A stretch of DNA of 64,000 nucleotides from Porphyridium purpureum (Eukaryota; Rhodophyta; Bangiophyceae; Porphyridiales; Porphyridiaceae), in assembly GCA_008690995.1 (NCBI GenBank), contig VRMN01000007.1, forward strand, positions 434,001 through 498,000. Reading direction: 5' to 3'. Positions 1 through 10,502 of the stretch are shown in pieces. Numbering within the stretch: position 1 is the first letter of the stretch; each line of letters opens with the position of its first letter. The notes below the pieces were generated by a model that ran no database searches, had not been told where the DNA came from, and saw nothing but the letters and a program-made list of their open reading frames with translations. The translations under genes and the position numbers were made by a program.

Positions 1-885
1 GCGCAAAATACCAGCGAATTAAAGGCACGCGAGTATGCGCTGCACGCGATGATCACCGACTCCAAGCTTGCGCGTGTTGAGGCAGAACTGCATAGTCTGC
101 GCAACGATGTCAATGAACTCATCGATATCTTGAAGCAGTGCGAGTGGCAGCGTGTATCGCTTCCGACGCCTCCGATGGAGCCCCGTGTAAAGTATCCCAC
201 CGAGTCAAGCTTTCACGCAGAACTGGTCTGGCTACGTGCATCGATGGTCAATGCACAGCAAGGTTTGACTGGCTTCTTGGCTGGAGTCGACTGTGCGTAC
301 ACGGGATGTAAGGAGAAGCATAGTGTACCTGAGCTGGTGATGGTGGAATGGCCAGAGAAGAATGCGGACGGTTGGCCAGCGAGGGTTGAGCGCATCGACG
401 ATGTACAATCACCGATCCCCGAGGCAATTCTATTGGAACATCCGGCGTTCGATATGCGATTGAAAACCAAAAACCATCGGATCAGTCGCGTGTATGTGCG
501 CTTCGAAGGTCGGCCCTTGACAGTTGAGCTTGTTGGGGCTCGTGCTCTGCCAGACGTCAACGTGATCTGGAGCAAATTGTCATCGTACTTACTGGTCCGC
601 TGGAATATCAAAGGTTCATGCCGTTATCCTTGGCCTGATTATTCGTGGGTTGCTCAGGATAAGATTCGCGGAGTGTTCGAATGTTTCGAGGCCACGTACG
701 GTTCTGCTTGTATCAAGTTTGGATTATCGAAGCGCTCTGCCGATGCAGCTATGGATGCTCCTCTGGCGTGCTCGCGTGACTGTGTCAGCGGATCCTGTCG
801 CAGACGCGGCCGCGTGGCGGCCGACTTGATCACTGATTGCAGACGTGCGCACGATTACTTACTTCAGGCAACGCATGGCCTTTAA
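1..885 (+). CDS. Unrecognised protein, 5' end outside the window
   Basis: The frame is open from the first base. An in-frame ATG at 49 gives 278 residues, but the true start may lie further left. I recognise no family. The N-terminal part looks helical and charged (roughly residues 5-35 from the ATG at 49), the middle is rich in Trp, Tyr and Arg, and the C-terminus has a Cys/Arg patch (CSRDC, then SGSCRRRG). There is no signal peptide or membrane segment. It lies on the same strand as the large transposase that begins about 1 kb downstream, so it could be an accessory ORF of that element or host DNA beside it; this is inference. Confidence that it is coding is moderate, because the frame is long, but it has no known motif. 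Confidence 0.4.
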   Translation, partial: AQNTSELKAREYALHAMITDSKLARVEAELHSLRNDVNELIDILKQCEWQRVSLPTPPMEPRVKYPTESSFHAELVWLRASMVNAQQGLTGFLAGVDCAYTGCKEKHSVPELVMVEWPEKNADGWPARVERIDDVQSPIPEAILLEHPAFDMRLKTKNHRISRVYVRFEGRPLTVELVGARALPDVNVIWSKLSSYLLVRWNIKGSCRYPWPDYSWVAQDKIRGVFECFEATYGSACIKFGLSKRSADAAMDAPLACSRDCVSGSCRRRGRVAADLITDCRRAHDYLLQATHGL

Positions 886-1722
886 CGATATGAAACATTT
901 ACATTCCATTCAACGTCACATAAACCAGCGATGTTTGCACTCCGGAGCAGTTCGCGGTTCAGATCCCTCGGCATTCGCTCAGTCCTCTGCATCGCTACTT
1001 TCCTCCTCTCCAGAACCGCTGGCCTCCACGCTCTAGGTGCTCTCCTCAGACGACGACGTTTTCTCATGCGTTGCACTTGTGCCGAGGGCTGATTTTGATG
1101 CTTCACTCTCAGCGATTTTCTTTTCTCTTTCACCGCGACACAGAGTGTGGACGCTATACACCACTGTGCACTAATACTACTGCCAAATACCCACAACTGA
1201 ACAGAGGAATCAAATGCGCGGGAAAAAAGTATTCTCCCAGTAAATACACGCCGATGACTGCAAGTATGATTCTAAGCTAGATCACACGGAAAGACGGAAG
1301 CGCCCTACTTCTCCACCCGATTCCTGGGTCAAATGTCGAGAAATAATGACACTTTCCAGATTGTGACTGCTTCTAAGCGTGGCTTCCTTTCGAACCCAAT
1401 GCCCAGCCGCCGCGCCCAAATACTGGCTCTCTCGCCGGAACCTGCTCTACCACCGCGGCCCTGTATTCGAAGCCCCACTCTGCCGCTTCGTATGCTATGC
1501 ACTTACACCATCAGTGCTGGTCAGCTCAAGAGGCTCAGTCTGATCCTTTGCATCCATCATAAATTTGACCCTTTTCAAATCTTAAAGTCTAGCCAAGCAT
1601 TCCCATATTGCACGTATTGTGAAACTACGCCATTTTAGTAATAATATTTGAATAGTGCGGTGATGTAATGCACACCAACAACTTGAAGAAAATAGCGTCA
1701 ACTTAGACGCACGCGAAGAAAG
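886..1722. other. Intergenic tract, nothing recognised
   Basis: Only short open frames with no motif are present. A pair of inverted ends flanking the neighbouring transposase was looked for here and not found. Confidence 0.5.
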
Positions 1723-1855
1723 GGTCGGACGAGTGGGTCGGACGAGTGGGTCGGACGATAGGACGGGACGAGTGGGCCGGACGATAGGACGGGACGAGTG
1801 GGCCGGACGATAGGACGGGACGAGTGGGCCGGACGAGAGGACGAGACGATTGGAC
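1723..1855. repeat. GC-rich minisatellite, 13/26-bp unit
   Basis: Tandem copies of the 13-mer GGTCGGACGAGTG are followed by about three copies of a 26-bp double unit in which GGCCGGACGATAG alternates with GACGGGACGAGTG. The array runs almost to the transposase start at 1905. CACTA-type elements often carry subterminal tandem repeats that bind their own transposase, so this may be the element's subterminal region. That link is inference from position. Confidence 0.85.
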
Positions 1856-1904
1856 GGCGCGAGGGGGCCGTGCGAGGGGAGTTAAAGAGATTCGGCGCAT
1901 AGGC

Positions 1905-4900
1905 ATGGATAGTCGTGAGAGCCTCGCCCACAAGCCGTGGCATCGTCGTCGAGAGAAAAGATTACAATGCGATGGTGTCAACTGCGATTTTTCACCGCCT
2001 GAAGGACAAGGTTTATCTTACACTGCGCGGGTCCAAGTCATGCGAGAACACAAACTGTGCTGCAGACTGCGTGTACGCACAGGGCGCATTCCATACGCGA
2101 ATCTTCGACGGTCGACTGCTGTGTACGGTGGCCCATGCGATGACGATACACGCAGTGGAATTGACTTTGACGTCAGTGCCGGCATAGACAATCATGACGA
2201 CAGCGCACGGGACAGCGACAATGATGGCGGTGATGACTTCGTGGACCCAGAAGAGCAGATTGAATCGGATGATGATCTTGCTCTAGAGAATGACGCGGCA
2301 GACAATGATGAAGCCAACGAAGCAGAACGTATGGGACACGATGCAGCACAGATGAGCGATGCGTATCCTAGTCGAGAGATTGACGTCGAAACGCTTGTGA
2401 CCCGTTATGCAAAGCGTTTTGAGAGATTACTTGACCAGAAGACTTTACGCCAGCGCCTACAACACCGCGACGACAGCATCTCGAAGTACGTGCGTACGTT
2501 GACTGGCATAGGCTCATCGGAGAACATTGACATCGACGATGCAGTCGAAGTTCTAAGGTTTAAAAGTGAACAGGAGATGTTTATGCACAAGCACGCCATT
2601 TCCACTCGCGAAGCACTTGAACTAAAGTCGATGGAGATGCAGCTGTTACGCATCACTACTCGCACGACTCTTCGGTATATTACTCGAATAATCAGGCGTG
2701 CCTTTACGGATTTGAGAAGGAATCTATCGACCTGCGATGCATCTTTACTTGAGAAGGCCTTCTCTGTGATGCAAACAAGTATCAACGAATCAGCTGCGGG
2801 TCTGGTTAAGCGAGCTTCGACCCTTCTTTTCACCCACAGATCTAAGCAATGCATATCGGATATCATCGGAAACACAGTCATCGATGGTCAGGAGGCAATT
2901 ATTGAATACGGCGCAGGGAAGACACTGCATGGGAAGATTTTACCTCGCAATGTGGTCCAAAAGATTCGCTTCCGTGAGCCAATGGAGCTCGCAGTAAATT
3001 CGGTTGTTTCCATCATCAGGGAATACGGTTTGGACGCCTTGAAAATCAATCTTTTCGAAGACCAACAGCGCAACTCCCTCGTTTTCCCGCAAGATGGTAA
3101 CCTGTGTGTCAACGCAGCTCGTCGCATCGCATTCGAAGTCAGGCAGAAATATGGTCCGGACCCACCTGAGGCAGTTCTACTTCCGCTGCAGATATACGCT
3201 GACGAAGCGCACATGACACAGAACGGGCGTCATACAATGACGCCGCTCAAGATTCGTATCGTCCATCGTCGCATGTTCTGCTCAGATGCTCACCGTGAGC
3301 CACATGTCGTCGCGTATTTACCTGCGGTGGACACTGAATGCGTTGCTAGAGCATTCGGAGCGAGCCAAAACCTCCACATCAATGCAAAGTTGGCTCGACG
3401 TGAGCTCGAATCGTCGATGTATCACGCGATCATGAGCAAAACATTTTACGACACGCTAGCTGCTAACAAACATGGCATCCCAGTAACATGGCAGCAGCGT
3501 CGACTGCTTTTCTTTCCCATCGTGTACAAATTATCGATGGACATGCCAATGATGTCAAAGTGCTCTTTCACCAAGGCATCGTTTGTATCCGGTGGGCGCG
3601 CGCAGAAAATGCCCTGTCATCAATGTATGGTACAAGCTCCACAATCATCGATACACACGCTCAGCACACCAGCGGCGCCACATCAAACAGAAAATGATGA
3701 GTTCTGGGTTACACGACGTCCCCTGCAGTATCGATCAGAGAAGAAAATTGAACACCTTGTGACCCAACACTTATCCGAATGGGGAGCTTCGATGAGAAAG
3801 GCACATTCTCTGCAGTTCATCGGAGAACATGCAGCGATCGGATGGAATCGCTTCGACGAGAATGATGACAAAGATTTCAACGAACTTGCAGCTGGATACG
3901 AGGAACACATAATGCTTCTTAATCGTGGAAGGTTCCAACTGACCGGTATCGATGGGCTTCACGGTTTCTTGGCGTTCTGGTTCCGCGGCATAACCGTTGC
4001 CGGACTCAAGGCATTACTGAGCAAGCCAAATGTCACCCACCGAGTAGCAAACGTTGTCTTTGAACTCACGGAAGCGCAAGAGCGCGCGAAGCAATATTCA
4101 AAGCATGGGGAGGAAGAAGACGCAATCGATGCCATGGCATCGCTTGATAGAAGCGAAGATACATGTGCCAGTGCAGGCGAGAGCAACAGCGAACATGGTT
4201 CCGAATCCAACAGCGAATGCGCGTCTGACATCGATGGACCATCACAATCTGGACAAGCGTCACCCGCAAAGAAACGAAAGACAGCAAGCGCTCCGCCCAG
4301 CGGGACGAGATTTTCACACTCGAGTGCACATGGCCGTGCGCTCCCATTGAAGACGGCAACTCCAAAGCACAAAGGCAGCGCAACAGATCAGCTTCGCGGA
4401 ATCATTGACTCAGCCGCTGGAAAAGCATGGAGCCGAATAGCCACGAATATCATGAATGAAGCCAGCTTCCGACGACACGCTGTGTACACGCGAATTCGCT
4501 CCTCTAACTTCTTACTCGACTTGACAAAACTCGCTGAACAATCATACTCGCTTGGTCACCTTCTCCAAATGGTCGTACTCATACAACAGGAAGACATCCT
4601 CGAGGATCATGCACGCATTGCCTTCACCAATCTTGCAATTCGATGTATTCAGTTGTACGGCGTACTATATCTGCGAGTGATTCCCCGTGACCTGCTGATT
4701 CGCATCCCAAGTCTCACAAGTGAAGTGCAATTGCGGCTTCGAATATTCACACAGCGCATTAATCTACCTTGGAATGCTCCAAAGATCCATGCGCTTTCTC
4801 ACTTTGGCGATAATTTGGCGGACTTCGGGCCGATGAAATTTTGGGATACGACGGACGGTGAAAAATCCTTCCAAGTTGACAAGGTCTGGTTCAAGTCGCT

Positions 4901-5768
4901 GGTTGGTTCGGACACTTGGAAGCCGCATGAATCTATGCTACGCCGCGCTGCTAAGCACGAACTTGCATCGTTTTCGAATCGCTGGCTCTGGCAACTAACG
5001 CGAGACGCGTATTCGAATGAGGGCCAACAATCAGACGTGCGGACGTTCACCAACACGGCACCAAATGAGAACACAGCAAATCAAAGACACCCATGGTACC
5101 GGCATCGAGGATCGTCAATACATTTCTCATCGTCTTTATTCGGTGTCTGGCGCGACGCATGCACCGTCTGGACATATACCAGAGAGAACGGGTTTCGAAG
5201 TGCTTTGGAATGGCAACCACAAATATGGAACCCATACGCTTCGCGTACATCCAACAGCACAAACAGCAACGCTGAAAGGGTAGCTCTATGGGCGAGAATG
5301 GATAGCGCTTTGAAACGTTTCGCGATGAACAAGTTCCGCGCTGAAGCGACGCATGCATCAGTTGTACTCGAGGCTTTTCGACAAATGCAGCTCAAGCGCC
5401 GAAGGCAGACTGTCGAATGCATCGTCGCGCATCCGGATCACTATAAGAATCCGCGATGGGACTTCGTGGAGTACTCAAAGCACTCGACCCACCCGGACCA
5501 GTACGCGTACGGGAAATGCATCTTAATCGCCCGGATCACGATAAATACGGATGAGCACAACGAGACCTTCGATGTCGCAGTGATTCAGGACTTCGAAGGG
5601 CATGATGGAGAATCCGCCAAGTCGCAGTGCACCAGCAAGTGCATGCGTCTCGAGCCCGTGTTCCACCACCAGAGATTGCAAAGCCACTCCGTGCAAGTGA
5701 TAGACGCGACGATGTTAACAGGGAGGGTGACAGCATTCCAGGATACATCGCAGAAGCTTAGCCGATAG
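1905..5768 (+). CDS. Plavaka-like (CACTA-related) DNA transposase
   Basis: This 1287-residue protein is the presumed DDE transposase of a large DNA transposon. The open frame extends upstream to a GTG inside the minisatellite, but the first ATG is at 1905. Near the N-terminus is a Cys/His cluster (about residues 20-55) that could be a degenerate zinc finger, followed by a long acidic, disordered stretch (about 85-160). The core matches my knowledge of Plavaka transposases in order: IYADEAH with Asp433, an AYLP strand after it, a D-x-L-H motif at Asp683 (IDGLHGF), and PKIHALSHFGDN followed by TTDGEKSF with Glu986. These are candidate D, D and E residues. A Ser/Glu-rich linker with a basic KKRK stretch (about 745-830) may be a nuclear signal. 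The frame is intact over almost 4 kb, so the copy may be recent or active. No terminal inverted repeats were identified. Confidence 0.8.
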   Translation: MDSRESLAHKPWHRRREKRLQCDGVNCDFSPPEGQGLSYTARVQVMREHKLCCRLRVRTGRIPYANLRRSTAVYGGPCDDDTRSGIDFDVSAGIDNHDDSARDSDNDGGDDFVDPEEQIESDDDLALENDAADNDEANEAERMGHDAAQMSDAYPSREIDVETLVTRYAKRFERLLDQKTLRQRLQHRDDSISKYVRTLTGIGSSENIDIDDAVEVLRFKSEQEMFMHKHAISTREALELKSMEMQLLRITTRTTLRYITRIIRRAFTDLRRNLSTCDASLLEKAFSVMQTSINESAAGLVKRASTLLFTHRSKQCISDIIGNTVIDGQEAIIEYGAGKTLHGKILPRNVVQKIRFREPMELAVNSVVSIIREYGLDALKINLFEDQQRNSLVFPQDGNLCVNAARRIAFEVRQKYGPDPPEAVLLPLQIYADEAHMTQNGRHTMTPLKIRIVHRRMFCSDAHREPHVVAYLPAVDTECVARAFGASQNLHINAKLARRELESSMYHAIMSKTFYDTLAANKHGIPVTWQQRRLLFFPIVYKLSMDMPMMSKCSFTKASFVSGGRAQKMPCHQCMVQAPQSSIHTLSTPAAPHQTENDEFWVTRRPLQYRSEKKIEHLVTQHLSEWGASMRKAHSLQFIGEHAAIGWNRFDENDDKDFNELAAGYEEHIMLLNRGRFQLTGIDGLHGFLAFWFRGITVAGLKALLSKPNVTHRVANVVFELTEAQERAKQYSKHGEEEDAIDAMASLDRSEDTCASAGESNSEHGSESNSECASDIDGPSQSGQASPAKKRKTASAPPSGTRFSHSSAHGRALPLKTATPKHKGSATDQLRGIIDSAAGKAWSRIATNIMNEASFRRHAVYTRIRSSNFLLDLTKLAEQSYSLGHLLQMVVLIQQEDILEDHARIAFTNLAIRCIQLYGVLYLRVIPRDLLIRIPSLTSEVQLRLRIFTQRINLPWNAPKIHALSHFGDNLADFGPMKFWDTTDGEKSFQVDKVWFKSLVGSDTWKPHESMLRRAAKHELASFSNRWLWQLTRDAYSNEGQQSDVRTFTNTAPNENTANQRHPWYRHRGSSIHFSSSLFGVWRDACTVWTYTRENGFRSALEWQPQIWNPYASRTSNSTNSNAERVALWARMDSALKRFAMNKFRAEATHASVVLEAFRQMQLKRRRQTVECIVAHPDHYKNPRWDFVEYSKHSTHPDQYAYGKCILIARITINTDEHNETFDVAVIQDFEGHDGESAKSQCTSKCMRLEPVFHHQRLQSHSVQVIDATMLTGRVTAFQDTSQKLSR

Positions 5769-6399
5769 TATTACTTCGTGAACCCGAACACATTTGAGGG
5801 CGTACAAGCATACAATTGAAGTTGCGGTACACGAATCACTTCCCCTTTCACGCGAGTCCCATGCTTTTTCCGGCTGTTTTTCTCCGAGTTTTACAATTCT
5901 TACGAGAAACGTTTTTCCAAAATGCACGAAGATGCGTTTGGAATACCTCAGATCACTCTACTATTCTGAAAGGACAGCGGCTGAACAGATTTTTTAGGAG
6001 TTTTTCTGCCATTTGTTATTAGAGTTTTCTCAAAAAAGACAGACAATGGAAATAGCACTGTACTTTTCGTGCTGACACTGCAAGGAGTTTTTCCAGGCGT
6101 TTTTTGCCATTTAGCACACGGACTGCCACGGCATTTTTCTTGCGCAGCAGAAAAGTCGCTGCCGAAGCAGCGCGGCTACAGAAAGCAGTTGCGGCATGGA
6201 TCAACGTGACTGAGGTTGTAGACATAGGAAGCGTTCTCGAGACGTCTGGTGGCATTGTTGCATTGCACAGAGAATTGTTTGCTCTCAAAAGTGCGGAGGC
6301 GCTGCCTTTCTAAATGGCTTTGGAACGGGCTGTGGCTGCCGAGACATTCGGTAAGTTTTGTCAAGTTGAATCTCTTAATGAGCGTGAAGAGGCGCGAGA
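5769..6399. other. Flank between transposase and copia fossil
   Basis: There are no convincing genes. Two related T-rich segments occur near 5990-6020 and 6090-6115 (a GGAGTTTTT/GGCGTTTTTT core followed by TGCCATTT). They may belong to the 3' end of the transposon. Confidence 0.4.
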
Positions 6400-8530
6400 T
6401 AACCTAAGAATTTGACAAAGTGAAAGCCTGCATTTTGGCCCAAAATTGTCGTATCGAGGACGGCCGTGGCCAGAGAGCCATCGATGAAGGATTTGCCTTC
6501 GCCAAATCGCCGAGCCTAGTGGTCATTTGTGCAGCAATGTTGAGCGCGCTGCTGCGCTCCGGAGCCGACGCAGACGGTGCCTTCTTTAACATCGACTGCG
6601 CATAAACGAGCGCGAAGCTCGGCGGCCTTCCCACGTCCGATGTGTTCCGTGGACTTCGGCGCTTTCTGCCCGGATCGGTGAGTGGCAAAGAATGGCACAA
6701 GGCCGAGGGTGTTGAAGATCCCGTAGTACCGCTGGCGCGAGCCTTGAACGGGCTGCTGCGAGCCCGTAGCAACTTCGCGTACCATGCGCGCAAGTTACTT
6801 TTGTCATGTGGATGGCGCGAGAGCCAAGCGGATTTGAATCACTACGTGAAGTGCGGCACGAGCGGGCACATGTTAGTTCTGAGCATCTACGTCAACTACG
6901 GCGCATGTTTCGGTCACAAGGATAATGTCGTCGTTGCTTTGAAGGAGTTTAAAAAGATCTTCAAGACCACTCGCGCGGTCGAGTCGCTGTCAGACAGAAG
7001 CAAGAAAATGCCTATCCATTTTTTGGGGTCACACGTGTACCGCAATGGCCGTTCCGAGGTTTGGATTCGTCAAGGTAAGCTAAGCATTAGTTGAATGCGC
7101 ACGCGATCGCATCAAGCGCAAGCGGTCGACCCCGTTGCGAGAGCGGATCGAAGTAAGTAAAGATGCACTCAGAAAGATGTGTCCATTCTGCATTCAAGGT
7201 ATCCTCGAGCAGCTATTTTAGCTCACCCGGACAGCGCGGCAAGATCTGGCTGTGATGTCCGTTGGAACCGTTTCAAACTCCCAATATCCATTTACCGATA
7301 GACGCAACTCTACCACCATTCTCCAGACCCGTCTCGGCCTTCAATACAATCGAACCGGTTCTATCTGAGTTTGTCAAAGGTAACCGGTTTTGACTTCCAA
7401 CAGAGAGTAAATGATCCGCCGCCTCACCCCTGGTCTGCGAGTCTCCCGACAAGCATGCCAGTGAGGTGGGAAGCGTGAGGTGATATCTGTTCTCTCCCGA
7501 ACAACAGAAGTCATAGAATGTATGTTCTCTTACACACAAAACATTTACTCTACCTGTTCCGGTCTTCGCGAAGGTCTAGTTCTGTCGCCTTTAGGTACTC
7601 GCTTTTATACGCGACGCGAGGAGGTGCGGACGACACTGCAGGTGGGGGACACGGTGCAAAGAAGTTGGGCACGCGACACGTGCATAGGTACGCGTGTCCA
7701 AGCTATTTTCCAAAAATAGCTGTTCCTCTCAGATTATGCTGTGCTGTCTGCTCCAAATGCAGGAACGACAAAGTATTGCGCTGGAACCGCTTCGCGTTAC
7801 TATCACATGTTTCGATAGAGTTCGGCTTGGCGGCTAGGTATAAAAATCCGCCGCCGCGGTCGCCGATAAAAGAAGGGAGAACGGAGGCAGAGCTGACGGA
7901 AAGTAAGCTTAATCCATTCTGAAAACAGCCAAGATTCCGTTGTTTGTGGGTGCCCCAAAGTTGTCGTGTTTAGCAATGCAAATTTCGCTGCAGCTGGGTC
8001 TGTGAGCGGCGCGGCCACGGTCTCCGGTGTTGGTAAGGTTCGGCACTTGGTCGATTGGATGAGCTGTAAGCAGCGGTGGGAGTCAAGACGCACTACCAAG
8101 GCGGAACTGGTGGCAGCGCTTGGATGAGTACAAAGTTGAGATTTCCCTTTTGGAACGCACCTCGAAGAAGTGAGTTGCTCGTGTCCGCGGGTGCGGCTTT
8201 AGTGGACAATGAGGCTGCGCTGCGCGTCATGACTCGCGGGCACAGCAATAAGCTTTCACACGTCTCCAACATGCAACACATGTCGATCCGGTGGTTGCAC
8301 GCGATTGTCGCCGACGGAATCGCTGAGATGTGTCATGTCCCAACGCGGGCGAATCAAGTAGATGGCCTCACAAAGCCGCTCCCTGCAGACAGGTTTCGCA
8401 GTCACGCTGTCGCGCGGGGTTTCTATTCATGGAGGCTCTCAACAGGTACTGCACACTCTCCGGAAAATAGTCACGGCTCCTATCCAGGTCCGCGTGAAGT
8501 TGCAGAAAAGAACAAGAAAAACGAATGATG
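6400..8530 (+). mobile_element. Ty1/copia retrotransposon fossil, RT to RNase H
   Basis: This is a decayed pol region of a copia-type LTR element. Reverse-transcriptase similarity runs from about 6420 to 7100 in copia order, and RNase H similarity from about 7950 to 8440, including a DNEAAL patch and a VPTRANQVDGLTKPL terminus. It is broken in at least half a dozen places, and 7250-7900 between the two domains looks foreign or unrecognisable. A purine-rich tract near 8537-8556 would fit a polypurine tract, so a 3' LTR could follow, but no second copy in the window confirms its limits. Gag, protease and integrase were not seen. Age: old, judging by the number of breaks. Confidence 0.8.
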
Positions 8531-9876
8531 AAGAGATGACAAAAGGAAGAGAGATAATTGGCATATGGGCGTGGTTCTTCGCACACGTCGTGTTGGTGAG
8601 CGCGCTGGCGCGCCGTGGTCTTGACGTCCGGGTTGAGGACTGGATTGACGGGCGAGGCACGAAGTGAATATCTATAGAAAATGACTTGAATGATTGGTGG
8701 TTGGCTGCGCGGCGAGGCTGAGTGCACTGCGGGTGTGGCGATGGGGGCCGCGTGGTTGAATCGTTGTGTACACCGCCTCACCCTCGTACTGTGCCTCGTT
8801 GCCGTCGCCGCCGTGTGCGTGTCTGCGAGCAGTATTGAAGCGATTGGATCGGAGCGGTCTAGAGCGCGGCCCGAACTATGAGAGGTAAGAGAGAGAATGC
8901 TTGTGTGTCGGTGGTAAAGTTGATCTTCGTTGCTTTGCTTCTTCCGCTTCGTCGTAGCGGTACGGTACACACATAGTGATAGTACTGTTGAATAACTGCA
9001 TTTTCAATACAATCAGCAACTGCGTCTCTGCGTATCCGCTGCGCTGAGGCCTGCCTTACGTCGCTCTTGACTTGGTGACGGCTTTTTCTGGAGCTCTGAG
9101 CAAAGTGAATGGATTCCGGCGATCAAAAAAGACGGGAGGCTTCCCACGAGCGCTAAATCATACTTGACAGTGTCCAGCGAGTGCTGGATGCAAATTGTCC
9201 CCAAAACAAGTGATAAAGGCGGGGGATAAGGCAGGGATCACCACAGTTGATGCGGAAAAAGAGTAAGGACCATATGTTGAGGACAAAGCTGACAAAAATT
9301 GAAATATGTCGTGCGAAAGCACCACGAGACAAGCACGAATCTTTTCGTTCGCTGCAGGATGACAACACTGCGAACACCTGATGCAACGAATGATGCAAAA
9401 GCACTTTATGTATCTTGTGCCCTCACACAAGCGCAGGGAAACGCGTGGCTCAGACCTGTGCGACGAGGCAAAATCGATAGATCTAGAGGGTCGAGTGGAA
9501 CTGATGGCACGTATTGAAATGGAGAAGAATCATGAGCCGGCCGGCATAAAAGCATTAAATACTGACTGGCTCTTACAAGTGCATATGAAGGAGGATGCAA
9601 GCACGATCCTTAAAGCCGCACTGACGATTTTCGAAAATCATCGCATAGAAAAAGAGTTCGTAGTTTGAGACATTCCTACTATGTGTCACGGACGGTCCTC
9701 TGAAGCGACCGCCGTCTTTCGCAGTATAAGTCTCTCCTCTCTCTCTCTCTCTCTTCCGCTTCAACGCCCGTGCTGTCTTTTGTGACCTCTCTTGTTATAT
9801 ATACGGATCATGCCTACCATCAATTTAACGGTTCCTTGCACCGACTTCGTTCAGCACACTGATGTGCTCGCTTTGG
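8531..9876. other. Gene-poor tract, possible decayed LTR at left
   Basis: 8557-8970 follows the copia RNase H and could hold that element's 3' LTR. A 95-codon ATG frame lies at 9381-9668 on the + strand, with no recognisable motif. A (CT)n microsatellite is at about 9732-9754. Nothing else is supported. Confidence 0.4.
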
Positions 9877-9945
9877 ACCGTTAAACCAGTAAACCGATAA
9901 TCTCAGCATCGGTTAAGCCGTTTTGCGATGAAATCGCTGAACCAT
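9877..9945. repeat. AACCGGTTAA-type degenerate repeat cluster
   Basis: Closely spaced copies of ACCGTTAAACC, AAACCGATAA and CGGTTAAGCCG occur on both strands. Similar clusters are at about 18173-18212, 23590-23700 and 51098-51150. They look like imperfect palindromic half-sites of a dispersed repeat or of a binding site. Confidence 0.55.
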
Positions 9946-10382
9946 TACCATCTTTTTGTGTCCCGTGACATATGCACACAATGTCAGTGAGAGTAACTGG
10001 TTTAATTGTAATGATTCCCGTATTGAATTTCTGAAAGAGAGACATCGTTCGCGAATATTGTCAAAATGAAAAGAGTTGTTAAAGGCGGTGTATCTGAGAT
10101 CGCCGGAGAGATCAGCTACAAGAAGACGCTAGGAAATGCTTCAGATTCATTTGCGGTTTCCATAACACCAATTGAGCCATGAAGGACATCGAATCAAAGC
10201 GTACAGTGATTTGATCGTTGGAAAGCCACAAGCAAACACTGTGCTGGACTCGTGCGTGTGCCACAGTCAGGGTGGAATATTTGCCTCGTTGGTGGATATG
10301 AAGCTGTGCACGGGAACAGAGGACTTCACAATACGGAAAGTAAGGCTTAAGAAATGGTAATCCTCCGGGTTTTAAATGGCTC

Positions 10383-10502
10383 AACGGTTTCCGTCGGGTA
10401 GAGTGGGGTATTTAAGACCGGCTTCATCGCCGATTTCGTATGACTAAAAGGGAGGGCCAAGTCGGCCAGTGGCATTGGAAAATTGGTTCTCTATATAGCT
10501 GG
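10383..10502 (+). repeat. Dispersed LTR-like repeat, copy A
   Basis: It shares the ordered blocks AACGGTT, GGGTAGAG, GGGTATTTAAGACC, GGAGGGCC, GGCCAG and GGTTCTCT with 52053-52160 (closest) and, more loosely, with 28770-28902. A TATTTAAG box inside is promoter-like. No coding region is attached. A solo LTR or a short non-autonomous element would fit. Confidence 0.6.

Noticed and set aside
1165-6520. CACTA at about 1169 and TAGTG at about 6515 as ends of the Plavaka-like element
   Set aside because: The flanking bases do not form an inverted repeat, and the right-hand site lies inside the copia fossil.
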